Assembly: GCF_022049065.2 (NCBI RefSeq)
Contig: NZ_CP095743.1
Location: 3,611,001 to 3,675,000, forward strand
Source: Niallia sp. Man26
Lineage (GTDB): Bacteria; Bacillota; Bacilli; Bacillales; Cytobacillaceae
Direction: 5' to 3'
Length of the DNA stretch: 64,000 nucleotides
Position numbers and translations under genes: made by a program. Below the pieces are notes generated by a model that was given only the letters and a program-made list of their open reading frames with translations, searched no databases and was not told where the DNA came from. Positions 22,738 to 32,268 of the stretch are shown one piece after another. Positions within the stretch are counted from its first letter, which is position 1. Every line of letters begins with the position of its first letter.

Positions 22738-23310
22738 CTAGCAAGATTCATTCTCTTTATTTTTTTCATATACAGCTCTTTGTCCGCCAATCAGCTTTGG
22801 TCTTGCTTTGGCAAGAGTGACATGTGCTGCACCGAGCTGCTTTTGCGCTACTCTTATCGGCACTGCAACATGCTTTATATGCATTCCTATTAAAGTATCT
22901 CCGATATCAATGCCGCCGTCTGCTGTAATATGTTCAACGACAACAGGATCTGCCATATGCTGATAAGCATATGCCGCCATAGCTCCACCTGCCTGGCGTA
23001 CAGGAATAACAGTAACTTCCGGCCAACCTTTTTCCTCTTGCAGCTTACGCTCAACTACTAAAGCTCTGTTTAGATGTTCACAACATTGAAAAGCCAATGC
23101 AACACCTGTTTGTTCCTCGTATTGCTTAAACTCTTGAAAGATAATACTTGCGACATCCTCAGCACCTGCAGTCCCGATTCTTTCACCGATGACTTCACTT
23201 GTGCTGCAGCCAACAACAAACAGATGGCGGCTCGTCAAATTTGCCTGTTCTTGATAATCATTTAAGATGCTGTGCAGCTGTTCCACTAACAATGACTTAT
23301 CTATACCCAT
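22738..23310 (-). CDS. ywlG: YwlG family protein (TIGR01440/DUF436)
   Basis: The 190-residue product has the family motifs [21 protein letters not shown] and [20 protein letters not shown]. Its biochemical role is unknown. The ATG at 23310 is chosen because AAAGG lies 11 nt upstream; the GTG at 23319 is too close to that site. It lies 32 bp downstream of rpiB, the ywlF-ywlG order of B. subtilis, and upstream of glyA. Confidence 0.88.
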   Translation of the reverse strand: MGIDKSLLVEQLHSILNDYQEQANLTSRHLFVVGCSTSEVIGERIGTAGAEDVASIIFQEFKQYEEQTGVALAFQCCEHLNRALVVERKLQEEKGWPEVTVIPVRQAGGAMAAYAYQHMADPVVVEHITADGGIDIGDTLIGMHIKHVAVPIRVAQKQLGAAHVTLAKARPKLIGGQRAVYEKNKENESC

Positions 23311-23342
23311 AAACAACACTGCCTTTCGTTATAGCATTATGC

Positions 23343-23792
23343 TTAGGAAGATGTTTCTAATTCATAGTTTGCGATTTTATCGATTCTTGTTTGATGTCTG
23401 CTGCCGCTAAAATCAGAAAGCAGCCAAGTCTTCGCTATTTCCCGGGCAAGTCCCGGACCAATTACTCTTTCTCCCATTGCAATCACATTGCTGTCATTAT
23501 GCTCCCTAGTCAATCTGGCGCTGTAAACATCATGCACAAGTGCGCATCTGATACCTTTTACTTTATTAGCTGCAATGCTCATGCCAATACCAGTTCCGCA
23601 AATCAGAATCCCGCGATCGAACTCTCCGCTCGCAACCTTTTCTGCAACTGGCAGTGCATAATCCGGGTAATCTACTGAAGTAGTGCAATCACACCCAAAA
23701 TCTACATATTCTATCTGCAATTCATTAAGCAAGCTTTTGATTTCTTCTCTAATATTCAATCCGCCATGATCTGAAGCTATAGCAACTTTCAT
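23343..23792 (-). CDS. rpiB: Ribose-5-phosphate isomerase B
   Basis: RpiB interconverts ribose-5-phosphate and ribulose-5-phosphate. The 149-residue product shows IASDHGGLNIREEI (substrate-binding Asp-His), SVDYPDYA, the catalytic Cys in LICGTGIGMSIAANK (about 65-79) and HNDSNVIAMGERV. Length matches the RpiB/LacAB family. It corresponds to ywlF of B. subtilis. A 128-bp gap separates it from the chemoreceptor gene upstream. Confidence 0.94.
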   Translation of the reverse strand: MKVAIASDHGGLNIREEIKSLLNELQIEYVDFGCDCTTSVDYPDYALPVAEKVASGEFDRGILICGTGIGMSIAANKVKGIRCALVHDVYSARLTREHNDSNVIAMGERVIGPGLAREIAKTWLLSDFSGSRHQTRIDKIANYELETSS

Positions 23793-23920
23793 CCTGTTAA
23801 CCTCCTCTTATTCCTCTATTATTTTCACATAAAAAAGAGCAAATAGAAAGGCTGTTTACATTCTTTTTAGAAACAGAAAACTAAGTAAAAAGTAAGCAGG
23901 AAAAAGCACTTATAATACGA

Positions 23921-25216
23921 TTAAATCTTAAATCTGGTGATAGTTTCTTTCAGCTGCTCAGCCTGCTGCTGAAGCTCCATTGCAAGAATATCAACTTCAT
24001 TAATGATCTTCGTCTGGCTTTCTGCAATAATCATTACCTGCTGCGTTCCTGCAGATGTCTCCTCCGCAATTGCCGCTACTTCTTGAGACTGTCTGGAGGT
24101 ATGCTCAATCTGCTCCATTTGCTGATGAACTTGGGCTGTAATATGTTTAGTGGAATCTGCCATTTGTTTCACAATAGCTGTCATTTCTTGAAGGGTAGCA
24201 TTCGTTTTTTCACCTTGTTGTGCTTCTGCATTGGCGCTTTGAACCTGCTTTTTAATCTGGCCAACGACATTTTTGACTTCTGACTGCATATTGGCAATTA
24301 GTTCACCAACACCTTCAACAGCTTTGGCGCTCTCATCCGCTAGAACCCTTACCTCTTCTGCTACAACCGCAAATCCTTTACCGTGTTCCCCAGCTCTTGC
24401 CGCTTCAATGGAGGCATTTAAAGCAAGTAAGTTTGTTTGTGAGGCAATTGTTCCAACAAACTTTAGAATATCACCGATTTTAGCGGCATTATCTTCTAAT
24501 CTTTTTACAGATGATAAGGAACGGCTGTTTTCTTCGGCCAACTGCTTAAGGCCAGCTACAAGAGAATGAACCACTTTATTCGTTTCATCTAAGTTTGCAA
24601 GCATTTCATTAGAGATTTGCTGTGTATGATCTGCATTTTCCTGGACTGTTTGGGCAATTTTCATCGACTGCTCCACTGCTTCAGCTGTTGCTTGAACAGA
24701 ATTGGCTGCTACCTCAGATCCGCCTGCAATTTCTTCCACTGCCTTTGAAATAGACACTGTCTGTTCATGAGCTTCCTGTGATTTACCTGTAATTGTTTTA
24801 ACTGTTGCATTAGTGCTGTTAAAGTTATCTTCAATACTTTTAACCATTTCCCGCAAGTTAGCCAGCATATCATTATAAGCAATGCCTAGTGATTGAATTT
24901 CATCATCCGAACTTGAAATTTCCACTTCTTCTCTTATATCTCCATGTGCTGCTTTAATTGCACTCTGCTCCAGACGCTTAAGCGGCTTAATGATAAAACC
25001 CGCTGCCAAAAATGCCAGAAATCCAGACCATAAGACTCCTAATGTCAATGTAAGAAGATTAAATACAAAGGCACTAATTCCTAAATCATCCGGAAGCAAA
25101 GGAAACAGAACATAGATGAAAAACGCACTTGTTGAGTAAGTAATCAATGCCAATACTGTAATAAACAATGCCAGTTTCTTTCTTAAGCTGAACCTATATG
25201 AAGCAGTCTTATCCAT
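23921..25216 (-). CDS. Methyl-accepting chemotaxis protein without a large extracellular domain
   Basis: The 431-residue product has two N-terminal membrane helices (about 14-36 and 48-73) joined by a loop of only about 12 residues, a HAMP domain (about 74-130) and a long signalling coiled coil whose hairpin tip reads [23 protein letters not shown]. It should relay to CheW/CheA. With no room for an outside ligand domain, sensing must occur in the membrane, at the HAMP domain or in the cytoplasm. It lies between rpiB and ywlE, where B. subtilis has no such gene in my memory, so it looks inserted. It ends 11 bp from ywlE and may be co-transcribed. Confidence 0.9.
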   Translation of the reverse strand: MDKTASYRFSLRKKLALFITVLALITYSTSAFFIYVLFPLLPDDLGISAFVFNLLTLTLGVLWSGFLAFLAAGFIIKPLKRLEQSAIKAAHGDIREEVEISSSDDEIQSLGIAYNDMLANLREMVKSIEDNFNSTNATVKTITGKSQEAHEQTVSISKAVEEIAGGSEVAANSVQATAEAVEQSMKIAQTVQENADHTQQISNEMLANLDETNKVVHSLVAGLKQLAEENSRSLSSVKRLEDNAAKIGDILKFVGTIASQTNLLALNASIEAARAGEHGKGFAVVAEEVRVLADESAKAVEGVGELIANMQSEVKNVVGQIKKQVQSANAEAQQGEKTNATLQEMTAIVKQMADSTKHITAQVHQQMEQIEHTSRQSQEVAAIAEETSAGTQQVMIIAESQTKIINEVDILAMELQQQAEQLKETITRFKI

Positions 25217-25227
25217 TTTGTTCTCCC

Positions 25228-25671
25228 CTAGTTTTCCATTTCTAATTTTTTTATCAGTGACTGTATCAAGCTATGTAATTCCTGATATGTCATTCTATAA
25301 AGCTCGACCGAACCTCCAAATGGATCGACAATATCTCCATACTTATCATCATTTACAAATTCCTTTAACGTAAATGTTTTTTCAATTGCATGGGGAAACT
25401 GATTGACAATTGCATTCTTATGGCCGACCGTCATCGTAAACACATGTGTTGCCCAGTCTAACAAGTCGCTAGTCAGCATGGAGGAGCGATGATTATGTTC
25501 CATTCCCTTTTCCGCAAGCACTTCCTTCAATTGATAAGAAGCCTCCGCCCCGTCTATTGCATAAACACCGGCAGATTTAACTTCGATATTTACGCTGCTA
25601 TTCTTAAGGATTGCTTCTGCCATTGGGCTGCGACAAGTGTTCCCTGTACAAACAAACAGTACACGTACCAT
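25228..25671 (-). CDS. ywlE: Protein-arginine phosphatase (low-molecular-weight phosphatase family)
   Basis: The 147-residue product opens with the P-loop [15 protein letters not shown] and ends its core with [13 protein letters not shown], the general-acid Asp region. In YwlE of B. subtilis the Thr in CTGNTCRS selects phospho-arginine over phospho-tyrosine; the same Thr is present here (residue 11). It should therefore reverse McsB arginine phosphorylation in protein quality control. AAAGGAGG precedes the ATG. It lies between mntP and the chemoreceptor gene. Confidence 0.93.
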   Translation of the reverse strand: MVRVLFVCTGNTCRSPMAEAILKNSSVNIEVKSAGVYAIDGAEASYQLKEVLAEKGMEHNHRSSMLTSDLLDWATHVFTMTVGHKNAIVNQFPHAIEKTFTLKEFVNDDKYGDIVDPFGGSVELYRMTYQELHSLIQSLIKKLEMEN

Positions 25672-25814
25672 ATTTTCTACCTCCTTTTAAGTAAAAGTAT
25701 AGTATAGACTTTTTTGTCAGCCTAATTTTATGTCACCATTTGGAATCACTACTATATCTATCGACAGGAATTATTATTTTTACACTTCATTCCAAAGATT
25801 TAGCTGTTTTTGCA

Positions 25815-25847
25815 AAACAAAAAGGCAGCCTGTCAATGAAGCTGCCT
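25815..25847 (-). terminator. Intrinsic terminator downstream of mntP
   Basis: AGGCAGC/GCTGCCT closes an 11-nt loop; on the minus strand a T-rich stretch follows. It begins about 24 nt after the mntP stop. The 25672-25814 gap before ywlE has no gene. Confidence 0.85.
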
Positions 25848-25870
25848 GCATGTTTATCACTTCGATGTAG

Positions 25871-26425
25871 TTAAAGATGTAATAGCAGCTTTACGCCAAA
25901 AGCAAGCAATATCCCTCCGCCTAACACCTCACCGTAATTACCTAAAAGTCCTTGTGCTTTTCTCCCAATAATCAAGCCGAGCCATGTGAGTAATGTTGCG
26001 CTCAAGCCAAAAGCAAGCAGAACTAGCCATGTTTTCGCTTTATAAATACCTAAGCTTAAGCCGACTGAAAAGCTGTCCAGACTCACACTGACCGCAAACA
26101 CAATCAGGCCGAATCCGACTGGTGTGATTTTATGTTCATCATCTTCTTTAAAGCCAGTCCATATCATTTGCACACCTAAAATGACAAGAAGCACTCCTCC
26201 AATAATACCGGCAATTTCTCCAAAATTATCAGATAAGAATCTTCCAGCTAGGATGCCTGCAAGCGGCATAATGACATGAAATATTCCGATAATAAATCCT
26301 ATCTTCATTATTTGCCTTAGCCGGAGTCTGTACATTCCCATTCCCAGCCCAACAGAAAATGCGTCCATTCCTAAAGCAAATGCCATCAGCATAAGTGTAA
26401 ATATTTCTCCGATTAGTGTAGACAT
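25871..26425 (-). CDS. mntP: Manganese efflux pump MntP family
   Basis: The 184-residue product has six hydrophobic helices and the paired acidic motifs [17 protein letters not shown] (about 17-33) and [18 protein letters not shown] (about 112-129), which define MntP/YtaF-like Mn2+ exporters. It corresponds to ywlD of B. subtilis. The gap to the upstream gene is only about 110 bp, so a full manganese riboswitch is not present immediately upstream; regulation is unclear. Confidence 0.9.
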   Translation of the reverse strand: MSTLIGEIFTLMLMAFALGMDAFSVGLGMGMYRLRLRQIMKIGFIIGIFHVIMPLAGILAGRFLSDNFGEIAGIIGGVLLVILGVQMIWTGFKEDDEHKITPVGFGLIVFAVSVSLDSFSVGLSLGIYKAKTWLVLLAFGLSATLLTWLGLIIGRKAQGLLGNYGEVLGGGILLAFGVKLLLHL

Positions 26426-26534
26426 TACCTTCCCCCTTGGACTTGCTAGTTAAGAATATGCACGTCCAAGTTTTTTTAGAAGCATTTTGTCTATGGTCTA
26501 TTCAGAAATTTCTTTTGGCATTTTTTCCTCAGGG

Positions 26535-27575
26535 TTATTCAATCACTTGGTGAGAGGCTGCTTTCATCAATCTGTTCATGATTGCGTGTCCTAGACCTTC
26601 ATATGGAAACATCTCAGAAAAAATAATATCAACATTACTATGGTTAAAGCTTCTCAGCCCATCATATAAATTCGCAGCGACTGTGGATAATTCAGCTCTT
26701 TTTCCACATACAAAAATATAATCTGCTTGGTAGAAATCTTGATTTTCTTCTGTTGTAAGCACTCCTGCTTTTTTGCCATTCCGACGTTCTTCCGCTACTA
26801 ACTCCTGAATTCTTTCTCTTGGAGCCTTCACTAAAAACAACGGTGCGTTTGGGGCATAATGCGTGTACTTCATCCCTGGTGCCTTCGGGGCAGACTCTTT
26901 ATTTACAAGCGCCTTATCAAGCTTCACTTCTCCAATGACTTTTTCCATTTCCTCCTGTGACACTCCACCTGGACGCAAAATCGTCGGTACAGCATCCGTG
27001 CAGTCAATTACTGTTGACTCCACTCCGACACCAGTTGGACCACCATCGACAATGCCTGCTATGATAGAATCTAAATCTTCCTTCACATGAAGAGCTGTAG
27101 TTGGACTCGGCTTGCCAGAAGTATTAGCACTCGGTGCAGCGATTGGCAAATTAGCCTCTTCGAGCAGCCTTAGTGCAACAGGATGATCAGGCATTCTTAC
27201 TCCAACAGTAACTAGTCCTGCAGTAGCAAGCTTAGACAAGGCTCCTTCCTTCAATCGGAAAATAATTGTCAGCGCTCCTGGCCAGAAAGCCTCCATGAGC
27301 TGTTCAGCCTTCTCGGGCACTTCTGAAACTAGTTCTGTCAGCTGCTCTTTATTAGCGATATGAATAATGAGAGGATTATCTGACGGCCTCCCTTTAGCAG
27401 CAAAGATTTTAGCTATCGCCTCATCGCTTTTGGCATTACCTCCAAGTCCGTAAACCGTTTCTGTTGGAAATGCAACTACTTCATTCTTGTTTAAAAGGTC
27501 TGCAGCCTGTTGTATTTGTGGATAACCACTATCTATATCCACATACTTATCCACTGACCATATATTTGTCTTCAT
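26535..27575 (-). CDS. ywlC: Threonylcarbamoyl-AMP synthase (Sua5/TsaC family)
   Basis: The enzyme makes threonylcarbamoyl-AMP from threonine, bicarbonate and ATP for the t6A modification of ANN-decoding tRNAs. The 346-residue product has the YrdC domain (KNEVVAFPTETVYGLGGNAKS, KGRPSDNPLIIHI, PIAAPSANTSGKPSPT) followed by the C-terminal Sua5 domain (APGMKYTHYAPNAPL and on), as in the longer Bacillus YwlC. GGTGGATAAGT precedes the ATG. Confidence 0.94.
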   Translation of the reverse strand: MKTNIWSVDKYVDIDSGYPQIQQAADLLNKNEVVAFPTETVYGLGGNAKSDEAIAKIFAAKGRPSDNPLIIHIANKEQLTELVSEVPEKAEQLMEAFWPGALTIIFRLKEGALSKLATAGLVTVGVRMPDHPVALRLLEEANLPIAAPSANTSGKPSPTTALHVKEDLDSIIAGIVDGGPTGVGVESTVIDCTDAVPTILRPGGVSQEEMEKVIGEVKLDKALVNKESAPKAPGMKYTHYAPNAPLFLVKAPRERIQELVAEERRNGKKAGVLTTEENQDFYQADYIFVCGKRAELSTVAANLYDGLRSFNHSNVDIIFSEMFPYEGLGHAIMNRLMKAASHQVIE

Positions 27576-27738
27576 ACTTATCCACCTTTAGCCAAAACTT
27601 GTTTAAATACATGAAATTGCTTGTGATTCTTCAATTTTCGACAAGAATTTTTTAACTGATTCTCGCTAAAATTTTTATCTTTTACCTGACTTGTCCACAA
27701 ATTGTGAATAAAATGATGATTTTTGTGGATAACTCTCC

Positions 27739-28197
27739 TTAATTATCCACATTACTAATGGAATAATACATAATTTTCGAGTTATTCACAACTTTCATCG
27801 CATTAACTGTTGATGACTCTCTGACATCAACAGGCAAATCTTCGACATTAATCTCCTTAAAGCCCAGCAAATAAAAGAGATTACTCGCATTTTTATTATT
27901 TACTACGCAATATAGCATACCTAAATTTTTTTCTTTAGCCAACTTTATCGCCTGCTGGAGTAAAAATAGAATTTCCTCTGCAGATCCTTCCTTAAGCACT
28001 AGCGCTCTTAATAATCCAGAATCTGCAAAAGGCTGAATACCGATCGTTCCCTTCAGCATGCCTGACTCTGCATCACTCGCTAGAAGACAGAAGTCAATCC
28101 AGCTTTCGAGATCATGTAACTTCACTTCTGTTGTTCCCATAAAATCCTTCAAGCTCTCTAAATCCTCACGATTTGCTTTACGTACGATATGCTCCAT
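27739..28197 (-). CDS. ywlB: GNAT-family acetyltransferase-like protein YwlB
   Basis: The 152-residue product begins MEHIVRKANREDLESLKDFM and ends its core with NNKNASNLFYLLGFKEINVEDLP, the GNAT pattern in which the last helix and the GF motif bind acetyl-CoA. The middle (SGMLKGTIGIQPFADSGLLRALVL) fits the beta4-beta5 region. The acceptor is unknown. Position between ywlC and spoIIR matches ywlB of B. subtilis. GGAGACGGAGATA precedes the ATG. Confidence 0.83.
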   Translation of the reverse strand: MEHIVRKANREDLESLKDFMGTTEVKLHDLESWIDFCLLASDAESGMLKGTIGIQPFADSGLLRALVLKEGSAEEILFLLQQAIKLAKEKNLGMLYCVVNNKNASNLFYLLGFKEINVEDLPVDVRESSTVNAMKVVNNSKIMYYSISNVDN

Positions 28198-28373
28198 TAT
28201 CTCCGTCTCCTTTTTATCATAAAATGAATCTGCTCTTAATTCTATTAATATGAAAAGGGACCGAAAAAAATGATAGAATATTTTCTAATATATATGTATC
28301 TATCTACCATCAGCAATTCCGACCATTATTATATAACACTTAGCAGAAAATATCGTTGATTTCTAAAATTGTA

Positions 28374-28409
28374 AAGCCATCTGCAGTATACTACTTGCGC
28401 AGATGGCTT
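28374..28409 (-). terminator. Terminator-like hairpin downstream of spoIIR
   Basis: A perfect 11-bp stem, AAGCCATCTGC/GCAGATGGCTT, with a 14-nt loop starts 5 nt after the spoIIR stop. The T-run on the minus strand is interrupted, so efficiency is uncertain. The remaining gap to ywlB (28198-28373) shows no gene. Confidence 0.75.
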
Positions 28410-28413
28410 CTTT

Positions 28414-29160
28414 TCATCCAAAAATTTTATCCCAAAGCTCTACTAAGAAAAACTTCACTTCTACATCACTCTCTGTTGATTCATCAACATAGACAGGGTC
28501 TTCCTTGTTTTCTTTTTCTTCTTTTTTATTTTCCTGTTTTGCTTCTTTTTTCACTGACTCCGCACTTGCTGTTTTACTATCTGCTTCTTCCTTATCTGCT
28601 TTTTCTTTCTGCTTGCTGCCCTCTTCCTTCTTCTCCTCTTCAAATCCGTCACTTACAGCAACACTGTTGGAGAAATCAAGGAAACATAATGGCGGAAATA
28701 ATACACACCACCAATTTGCACCTTCACCTGCTCCTAATGTAATTAAGATTGCTTCATACTCGCCTGCAGGATATAAGAACTCTCCATAAAGCTTTGTAGG
28801 AAAATCTACTTTTCCGAATTTCACTTTCACTGCCTGATCAGAATTTTCTTCCATAACTACGTTTTCTGCTATTTTTTGAATTTCCGGCTGCTTTGCTTTT
28901 AATAGCTGTTCAGCTGCTTGCTTTGAAGTTAAATCTGCTACCCACTTTGTAATTTCTGCATTCACTGCATCCCTAACTTTTCGTTTTAAAGCTTGATCTT
29001 CTTCACTGTCACTGTTCGCTAAGATTCTTAGTCTGATAGCATCATTTGGAATCACCACTTGCTCGTTTGCTGTTACTTCGTTTTTCGGTATATATAAACT
29101 AAAAATAGTTGATATGATAAGTACAAATATATAACTTGTTGCCATTGATTTTCTTTTCAT
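28414..29160 (-). CDS. spoIIR: Stage II sporulation protein SpoIIR
   Basis: SpoIIR is secreted from the forespore and triggers SpoIIGA to process pro-sigma-E in the mother cell. The 248-residue product has an N-terminal signal or anchor (about 7-25) and the SpoIIR core: NDAIRLRILANSDSEEDQALKR, FPTKLYGEFLYPAGEYEAILITLG and ANWWCVLFPPLCFLDFSNSVAVS. It then has about 70 Lys/Glu-rich low-complexity residues and the conserved end VEVKFFLVELWDKIFG. The acidic linker is longer than I recall for B. subtilis (224 aa). A sigma-F-like promoter lies upstream. Confidence 0.95.
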   Translation of the reverse strand: MKRKSMATSYIFVLIISTIFSLYIPKNEVTANEQVVIPNDAIRLRILANSDSEEDQALKRKVRDAVNAEITKWVADLTSKQAAEQLLKAKQPEIQKIAENVVMEENSDQAVKVKFGKVDFPTKLYGEFLYPAGEYEAILITLGAGEGANWWCVLFPPLCFLDFSNSVAVSDGFEEEKKEEGSKQKEKADKEEADSKTASAESVKKEAKQENKKEEKENKEDPVYVDESTESDVEVKFFLVELWDKIFG

Positions 29161-29183
29161 ATTAATTCGCCCCCTTGTACAAA

Positions 29184-29213
29184 CAGTGTGGACAGATTAA
29201 TAGATTCTTAAAC
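29184..29213 (-). promoter_or_regulatory. Sigma-F-like promoter of spoIIR
   Basis: GTTTA, a 15-bp spacer and GTCCACACTG on the minus strand fit GYWTA-15-GGNNANANTR with one mismatch (second base of the -10), the same deviation as at spoIIQ. It ends 23 bp before the start codon, with an AAGGGGG ribosome binding site between. spoIIR is transcribed by sigma-F in B. subtilis. Confidence 0.65.
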
Positions 29214-29235
29214 TAGCAACTTTTATTTTTTTCAA

Positions 29236-29263
29236 AATAAAAAACCGCGGAAGAACCGCGGTT
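29236..29263 (-). terminator. Intrinsic terminator at the end of prmC
   Basis: AACCGCGG/CCGCGGTT with a five-base loop overlaps the prmC stop codon by two bases and is followed by a T-run on the minus strand. Confidence 0.9.
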
Positions 29264-30119
29264 AAAATCCAACTTCTGCAAAGACCATTCGATCCTTTTT
29301 ATTAATATCATACACAACATCCACCTTAGCTGCAGGAAAGGCATCTAACAGCAGTTGTGAAACTGCCTCGCTTTGACCCACGCCGACCTCAAAGCCGACT
29401 ATGCCTTTATCCTTTAAAACGGAAGGCAGCTGTGCACAAATTCTCTTATAAATATCCAAACCATCTATTCCAGCAAACAGTGCCCGATGAGGCTCATGCT
29501 CTACAACTACTTCTGACATTTCAGCAATATCTTCATCTGGAATGTATGGAGGATTAGAAAGGACTACATCGAACCTCCTGCCTGTTTTTATAAACGGTTC
29601 AAACAAATCACCATGGACAAAATCAATTGATTCAGCACCATTTCTCTCTGCGTTCTTTTTTGCAACCTGTAATGATTCCTCAAACAAATCGCTTGCAGTC
29701 ACTTGCAGTCTAGGGTTTTCCAGCTTCATCGTAACAGCTATTGCTCCGCTTCCTGTGCCTATATCAACTATACTGACTTCCCGACTTCCATATAAAACCT
29801 TGATTCGCTCCAACATATGATATACAAGTTCTTCTGTTTCAGGCCTCGGGATTAGAACTTCTTCATTCACTTCAAAAATACGGCCATAAAATTCTTCATA
29901 GCCAATTAAATATTGAATTGGTATCCCTTTACCATGAAGAGTGATCTTTTGCTCAAACAGCTTAAAGGACTCTTCACTCATATCATCCCGAAATTTCATT
30001 AACATTTCGGAACGAGTCACACCTAATGCATGCCGCAGTAAAAGCTCGCCGGCATGCTCCTCCCGTCCGTGCTCCTGCAAATAAGAAGAAGCCCATTTAA
30101 GGGCTTCAAAAACTTTCAT
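29262..30119 (-). CDS. prmC: Peptide chain release factor N5-glutamine methyltransferase PrmC
   Basis: PrmC methylates the Gln of the GGQ motif in release factors, here encoded just upstream by prfA. The 285-residue product has the SAM motif IVDIGTGSGAIAVTM (about 115-129) and the catalytic NPPY in VVLSNPPYIPDEDI. The ATG at 30119 gives MKVFEALKWASSYLQEHGREE, aligning with the family start; longer frames (to 30173) run into prfA. Its Shine-Dalgarno is weak. The 10-bp gap to the prfA stop suggests coupling. Confidence 0.92.
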   Translation of the reverse strand: MKVFEALKWASSYLQEHGREEHAGELLLRHALGVTRSEMLMKFRDDMSEESFKLFEQKITLHGKGIPIQYLIGYEEFYGRIFEVNEEVLIPRPETEELVYHMLERIKVLYGSREVSIVDIGTGSGAIAVTMKLENPRLQVTASDLFEESLQVAKKNAERNGAESIDFVHGDLFEPFIKTGRRFDVVLSNPPYIPDEDIAEMSEVVVEHEPHRALFAGIDGLDIYKRICAQLPSVLKDKGIVGFEVGVGQSEAVSQLLLDAFPAAKVDVVYDINKKDRMVFAEVGF

Positions 30120-30129
30120 TTGTCTTGTG

Positions 30130-31203
30130 TTACACATCAGATGCACTTTCCAAACGGCTTGATTGTTCTTCAAAGATTAGGGCATCAATGATATCTTCCA
30201 TTTTTCCTTGGAGAATTTGATCAAGCTTTTGAATAGTTAGTCCAATTCGATGGTCTGTTACACGGTTTTGCGGGAAGTTATACGTTCTTATGCGCTCAGA
30301 ACGGTCCCCTGTACCAACTGCTGATTTGCGCTGCTGGTCATACTCTGCTTGCGCCTCTTGCTGGAATTTATCATAAACACGAGCACGTAAAACCTTCATC
30401 GCTTTTTCTTTATTTTTGATTTGCGACTTTTCATCCTGACAGGATACGACTGTTCCTGTCGGCAAATGCGTCAATCTTACTGCTGACATCGTGGTATTAA
30501 CACTTTGTCCGCCTGGTCCACTCGAAGCAAATGTATCTACACGTATATCCTTCTCATGGATTTCAATTTCAACCTCTTCTGCTTCAGGCAGACAAGCAAC
30601 AGTTGCAGTGGAGGTATGAATTCTTCCGCCAGATTCTGTTTCAGGCACACGCTGTACTCTGTGTGCTCCATTTTCAAACTTAAGCTTTGAGTAAGCGCCT
30701 TTTCCGTTAATCATGAAAATGATTTCCTTATATCCGCCTACACCTGTTGAACTTGCATCAATTACTTCCATCTTCCAGCCCTGTGATTCTGCATAACGGC
30801 TGTACATACGGAACAAGTCTCCTGCAAATAAGGCTGCTTCATCTCCGCCCGCTGCTCCGCGAACCTCCATGATAACGTTCTTATCATCATTAGGATCTTT
30901 CGGTATTAGCAGTATTCTTAAGCGCGCTTCTAGCTCTTCGATTTTCTCTGCTGTTTCATCAAGCTCTTCTTTTACCATTTCCCGCATTTCCGGATCAAGC
31001 TTTTCCTCTAACATAGAACGGGCGTCTTGGTTTTGTGCTTTTACTTCTTTATATTCCCGGTAAACTTCCACCGTTTCTTGTATATCTGATTGCTCTTTAG
31101 AATAATCACGCAATTTTTTTGTATCATTGACAATTTCAGGATCGCTTAATAACTCATTAAGCCTGTCATAACGATCCTCTACCGCTTGCAGACGATCAAA
31201 CAC
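30130..31203 (-). CDS. prfA: Peptide chain release factor 1
   Basis: RF1 ends translation at UAA and UAG. The 357-residue product has the GGQ loop [21 protein letters not shown] (its Gln is the PrmC target), the stop-codon recognition region near [19 protein letters not shown], and the N-terminal coiled-coil domain. Length is standard. It heads a prfA-prmC unit divergent from the RsbR-type gene. Confidence 0.97.
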   Translation of the reverse strand: MFDRLQAVEDRYDRLNELLSDPEIVNDTKKLRDYSKEQSDIQETVEVYREYKEVKAQNQDARSMLEEKLDPEMREMVKEELDETAEKIEELEARLRILLIPKDPNDDKNVIMEVRGAAGGDEAALFAGDLFRMYSRYAESQGWKMEVIDASSTGVGGYKEIIFMINGKGAYSKLKFENGAHRVQRVPETESGGRIHTSTATVACLPEAEEVEIEIHEKDIRVDTFASSGPGGQSVNTTMSAVRLTHLPTGTVVSCQDEKSQIKNKEKAMKVLRARVYDKFQQEAQAEYDQQRKSAVGTGDRSERIRTYNFPQNRVTDHRIGLTIQKLDQILQGKMEDIIDALIFEEQSSRLESASDV

Positions 31204-31334
31204 GTATATTCACCTCAATTTTTTTCCATAACATTTTAATTATATTATAGGCTATTATCCCCGTCAAAACCAAATTAACAAGGAAAAAAACCGCTTCATC
31301 GCGTTTATGCACTTATATTAAACCGAAATTGCTT

Positions 31335-31340
31335 TATAAT
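31335..31340 (+). promoter_or_regulatory. -10 box (TATAAT) of the RsbR-type gene
   Basis: A consensus TATAAT lies 31 bp before the chosen start codon and contains the alternative ATG at 31339. The matching -35 region (CTTATA at 31312) is weak. The overlap argues against 31339 as the start of translation. Confidence 0.5.
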
Positions 31341-31371
31341 GAAGATATTCATAGAAAGAGAGGGCTCCTAT

Positions 31372-32220
31372 ATGTCCCTATCCAACAGTTCTGTCTACCA
31401 TTATATAATGGAAAATGCTTCGGTAATAACAGAAAAATGGTTCGCCATAAAAGATGGTGAGGAAGGCTCTATTTACAGCAAACAATCTGATGATAACGTC
31501 AATAATCTTCTCCGTGCTCAGCATGCCTTTACAATTGAAACAGTTATCAGCTCTTTTTTGGACGATGATACCATTTTCTCTGCTAACTTATCAAAATGGG
31601 CAGTTAAAATTGCGCAAAGCAGAGTGGAACTAGGGGTGCCTGTTCATGAAGTCCTGCACGCGTTAAGTCTGACAAGGCAAACCATCTGGGATATGATTAC
31701 GAGATTCATAGAAGAGCTCAGGAATGTTCCACAAGCAACTATACTAGAGTGGAGTTCGATATTCCATCTTACATTTGATAAGTTAAACAACGAATTCACC
31801 GAGATGTATCATGAATACAATCAAAGAAAGCTATTATCCCAACAAGCGACAATCAACGAACTGAGCAACCCGATTATTCCAATTATCAATCATATTGGTG
31901 TGCTTCCAATCATCGGGGCCATTGATACAGCAAGAGGGAAAGCAATTCTTGAGAATGTGCCTGCTAGATGTCAGGAGAAGCAAATCAGACATCTATTTAT
32001 TGATGTTTCCGGAGTGTCTACCATTGATACAATGGTGCTGCAAGAGCTGATGAAATTAGTGAAGGTCCTCCAATATACAGGTATGAAGTCCACTATCTCT
32101 GGACTCAGACCAGACATGGCGCAAGTGATACATGCATTAGGAATCAGTTTAGATGACATTCCCACGTTCAGCACACTAAAACAGGCGCTTTCTAAACTCG
32201 GTTTAGCTGTTTCTTCATAA
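31372..32220 (+). CDS. STAS-domain stressosome protein (RsbR paralogue)
   Basis: RsbR-type proteins form the stressosome core with RsbS and feed stress signals to sigma-B. The 282-residue product has an N-terminal non-haem globin-like helical half (about 1-150) and a C-terminal STAS domain (about 160-275) with FIDVSGVSTIDTMVLQELMK; the Thr and Ser near that block are the usual RsbT targets. I start at 31372, with AGAGGG 8 nt upstream. It is a lone gene with its own promoter and terminator, unlike rsbRA in the sigB operon. Which input it senses cannot be told. Confidence 0.87.
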   Translation: MSLSNSSVYHYIMENASVITEKWFAIKDGEEGSIYSKQSDDNVNNLLRAQHAFTIETVISSFLDDDTIFSANLSKWAVKIAQSRVELGVPVHEVLHALSLTRQTIWDMITRFIEELRNVPQATILEWSSIFHLTFDKLNNEFTEMYHEYNQRKLLSQQATINELSNPIIPIINHIGVLPIIGAIDTARGKAILENVPARCQEKQIRHLFIDVSGVSTIDTMVLQELMKLVKVLQYTGMKSTISGLRPDMAQVIHALGISLDDIPTFSTLKQALSKLGLAVSS

Positions 32221-32225
32221 ATCAT

Positions 32226-32268
32226 AAAAAAATCTCCCATTAGAGTTTTCTCTAATGGGAGATTTTAG
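32226..32268. terminator. Bidirectional terminator between the RsbR-type gene and tdk
   Basis: A perfect 14-bp stem, AATCTCCCATTAGA/TCTAATGGGAGATT, with a six-base loop sits between convergent genes; A-runs on the left and T-rich sequence on the right allow use by both. Confidence 0.9.

Noticed and set aside
26426..26534. A manganese (yybP-ykoY) riboswitch upstream of mntP
   Set aside because: Only 109 bp separate ywlC from mntP and I see neither the paired loops nor an expression platform of that riboswitch.
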